From the NCBI GenBank assembly GCA_028293225.1, contig JAQGPE010000240.1, positions 1-5,515 on the forward strand: a stretch of 5,515 nucleotides of DNA, read 5' to 3'. Below, in pieces: positions 5,045 to 5,515 of this stretch. The DNA comes from Akkermansiaceae bacterium. GTDB taxonomy: Bacteria; Verrucomicrobiota; Verrucomicrobiia; Verrucomicrobiales; Akkermansiaceae. The translations under genes were made by a program, and so were the position numbers. Every line of letters begins with the position of its first letter. The first letter of the stretch is position 1. The notes under the pieces were generated by a model. That model saw nothing but the letters and a program-made list of their open reading frames with translations. It had not been told where the DNA came from and ran no database searches.

Positions 5045-5515
5045 ATGAAATACATCGAGCCCCACGCTCACATGGTCAGCCGGACGACGGACGACTATGA
5101 AAAGCTCGCCCTGAACGGCTGCGTTGCGCTGTGTGAACCGGCTTTCTGGGCCGGTTTCGATCGCTCCTCGCCAGCCGGGTTTTATGACTACTACCGGCAG
5201 CTGACCGACTACGAACCGAAGCGCGCGGCGAAGTACGGCATCCCCCATTTCTGCTGGCTGTGCATCAACCCGAAGGAGGCTGAGGACGCGGGGTTTGCGC
5301 GCGAGGTCATGGCGATCATCCCGGAGTTCCTCGACAAGCCGAACGTGCTGGGGATCGGCGAGATCGGGCTGAACAAGAACACCAAGCGCGAGCTGGCGAT
5401 CTTTGAAGAGCATGTGCAGCTGGCGCTGAAGCACGATCTGCCGATCCTGATCCATACGCCGCACCTGGAGGACAAGCTGAAGGGCACGAAGCTGATCATC
5501 GACGCGCTGGGGAAT
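5045..5515 (+). CDS. eboB: TatD-fold metal-dependent hydrolase, EboB-like (C-terminus cut by right edge)
   Basis: The first 157 residues of a TIM-barrel amidohydrolase-superfamily enzyme; TatD proteins run to roughly 260-290 residues, so a little over half is visible. Metal-ligand motifs are intact: HAH (H7, H9) at the end of the first strand, GEIGLN with E106, and IHTPH with H137. What places it with EboB rather than housekeeping TatD nucleases is the N-terminal half: [20 protein letters not shown] (12-31), [18 protein letters not shown] (34-51) and INPKEAE (74-80), which agree with EboB sequences as I remember them. In ebo clusters EboB accompanies a UbiA-type prenyltransferase, a dehydroquinate-synthase-like protein, a sugar-isomerase-like barrel and an alkaline-phosphatase-fold protein. 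The cluster is needed for trafficking of scytonemin precursors in Nostoc. The substrate is unknown. No Shine-Dalgarno precedes the ATG; the 27-base gap is pyrimidine-rich, so translation may be coupled to the upstream gene. Confidence 0.85.
   Translation, partial: MKYIEPHAHMVSRTTDDYEKLALNGCVALCEPAFWAGFDRSSPAGFYDYYRQLTDYEPKRAAKYGIPHFCWLCINPKEAEDAGFAREVMAIIPEFLDKPNVLGIGEIGLNKNTKRELAIFEEHVQLALKHDLPILIHTPHLEDKLKGTKLIIDALGN

Noticed and set aside
4550..5464. 304-codon minus-strand reading frame
   Set aside because: It runs antisense through the small gene, the EboB-like gene and the divergent promoter region; the plus strand carries intact TatD motifs, and this frame shows no domain.
1..5515. CRISPR arrays, tRNA or rRNA genes, insertion sequences, prophage attachment sites
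   Set aside because: I looked for regularly spaced repeats, cloverleaf-like or rRNA-like sequence and transposase motifs and saw none.

Overview
The window most likely comes from a GC-rich member of the Planctomycetes-Verrucomicrobia-Chlamydiae group, with Verrucomicrobiota favoured. The main reason is a complete two-gene unit of a DUF1549/DUF1553 'planctomycete cytochrome' type protein plus a DUF1501 protein, a pairing expanded almost exclusively in Planctomycetota, Verrucomicrobiota and Lentisphaerota. The choice of Verrucomicrobiota is an inference from protein style and intergenic sequence; no marker gene is present.

Layout. Bases 1-54 may hold the first 18 codons of an unidentified minus-strand gene that runs off the left edge. 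Bases 55-334 hold no convincing gene, only short hairpins, one of which may end the DUF1501 transcript or be the remnant of an interspersed repeat. Bases 335-4607 are the minus-strand pair: the 926-residue Sec-exported DUF1549/DUF1553 protein is transcribed first. The 474-residue Tat-exported DUF1501 protein follows after a 67-bp gap that carries a 7-bp tandem repeat. A 140-bp divergent control region (4608-4747) then separates this pair from two plus-strand genes. These are an 89-residue helical protein of unknown function (4748-5017) and, 27 bp on and in the same frame, a TatD-fold metal hydrolase of the EboB type (5045 to the right edge, truncated).

The left pair probably works in the cell envelope, where such pairs are repeatedly found with sulfatases and polysaccharide-degrading enzymes; their chemistry is not settled. 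The right pair looks like the beginning of an ebo-type gene cluster, which in other bacteria takes part in metabolite trafficking, but with a small unrelated-looking protein where eboA would be expected. This is the part most likely to hold something undescribed.

The divergent region carries three copies of a 9-bp element (GCCAARCGG), two of them forming a dyad over a good sigma-70-like promoter. That promoter would start transcription at about the A of the small gene's ATG, so its message may be leaderless. The many other long reading frames in this DNA are antisense shadows of the high-GC genes.
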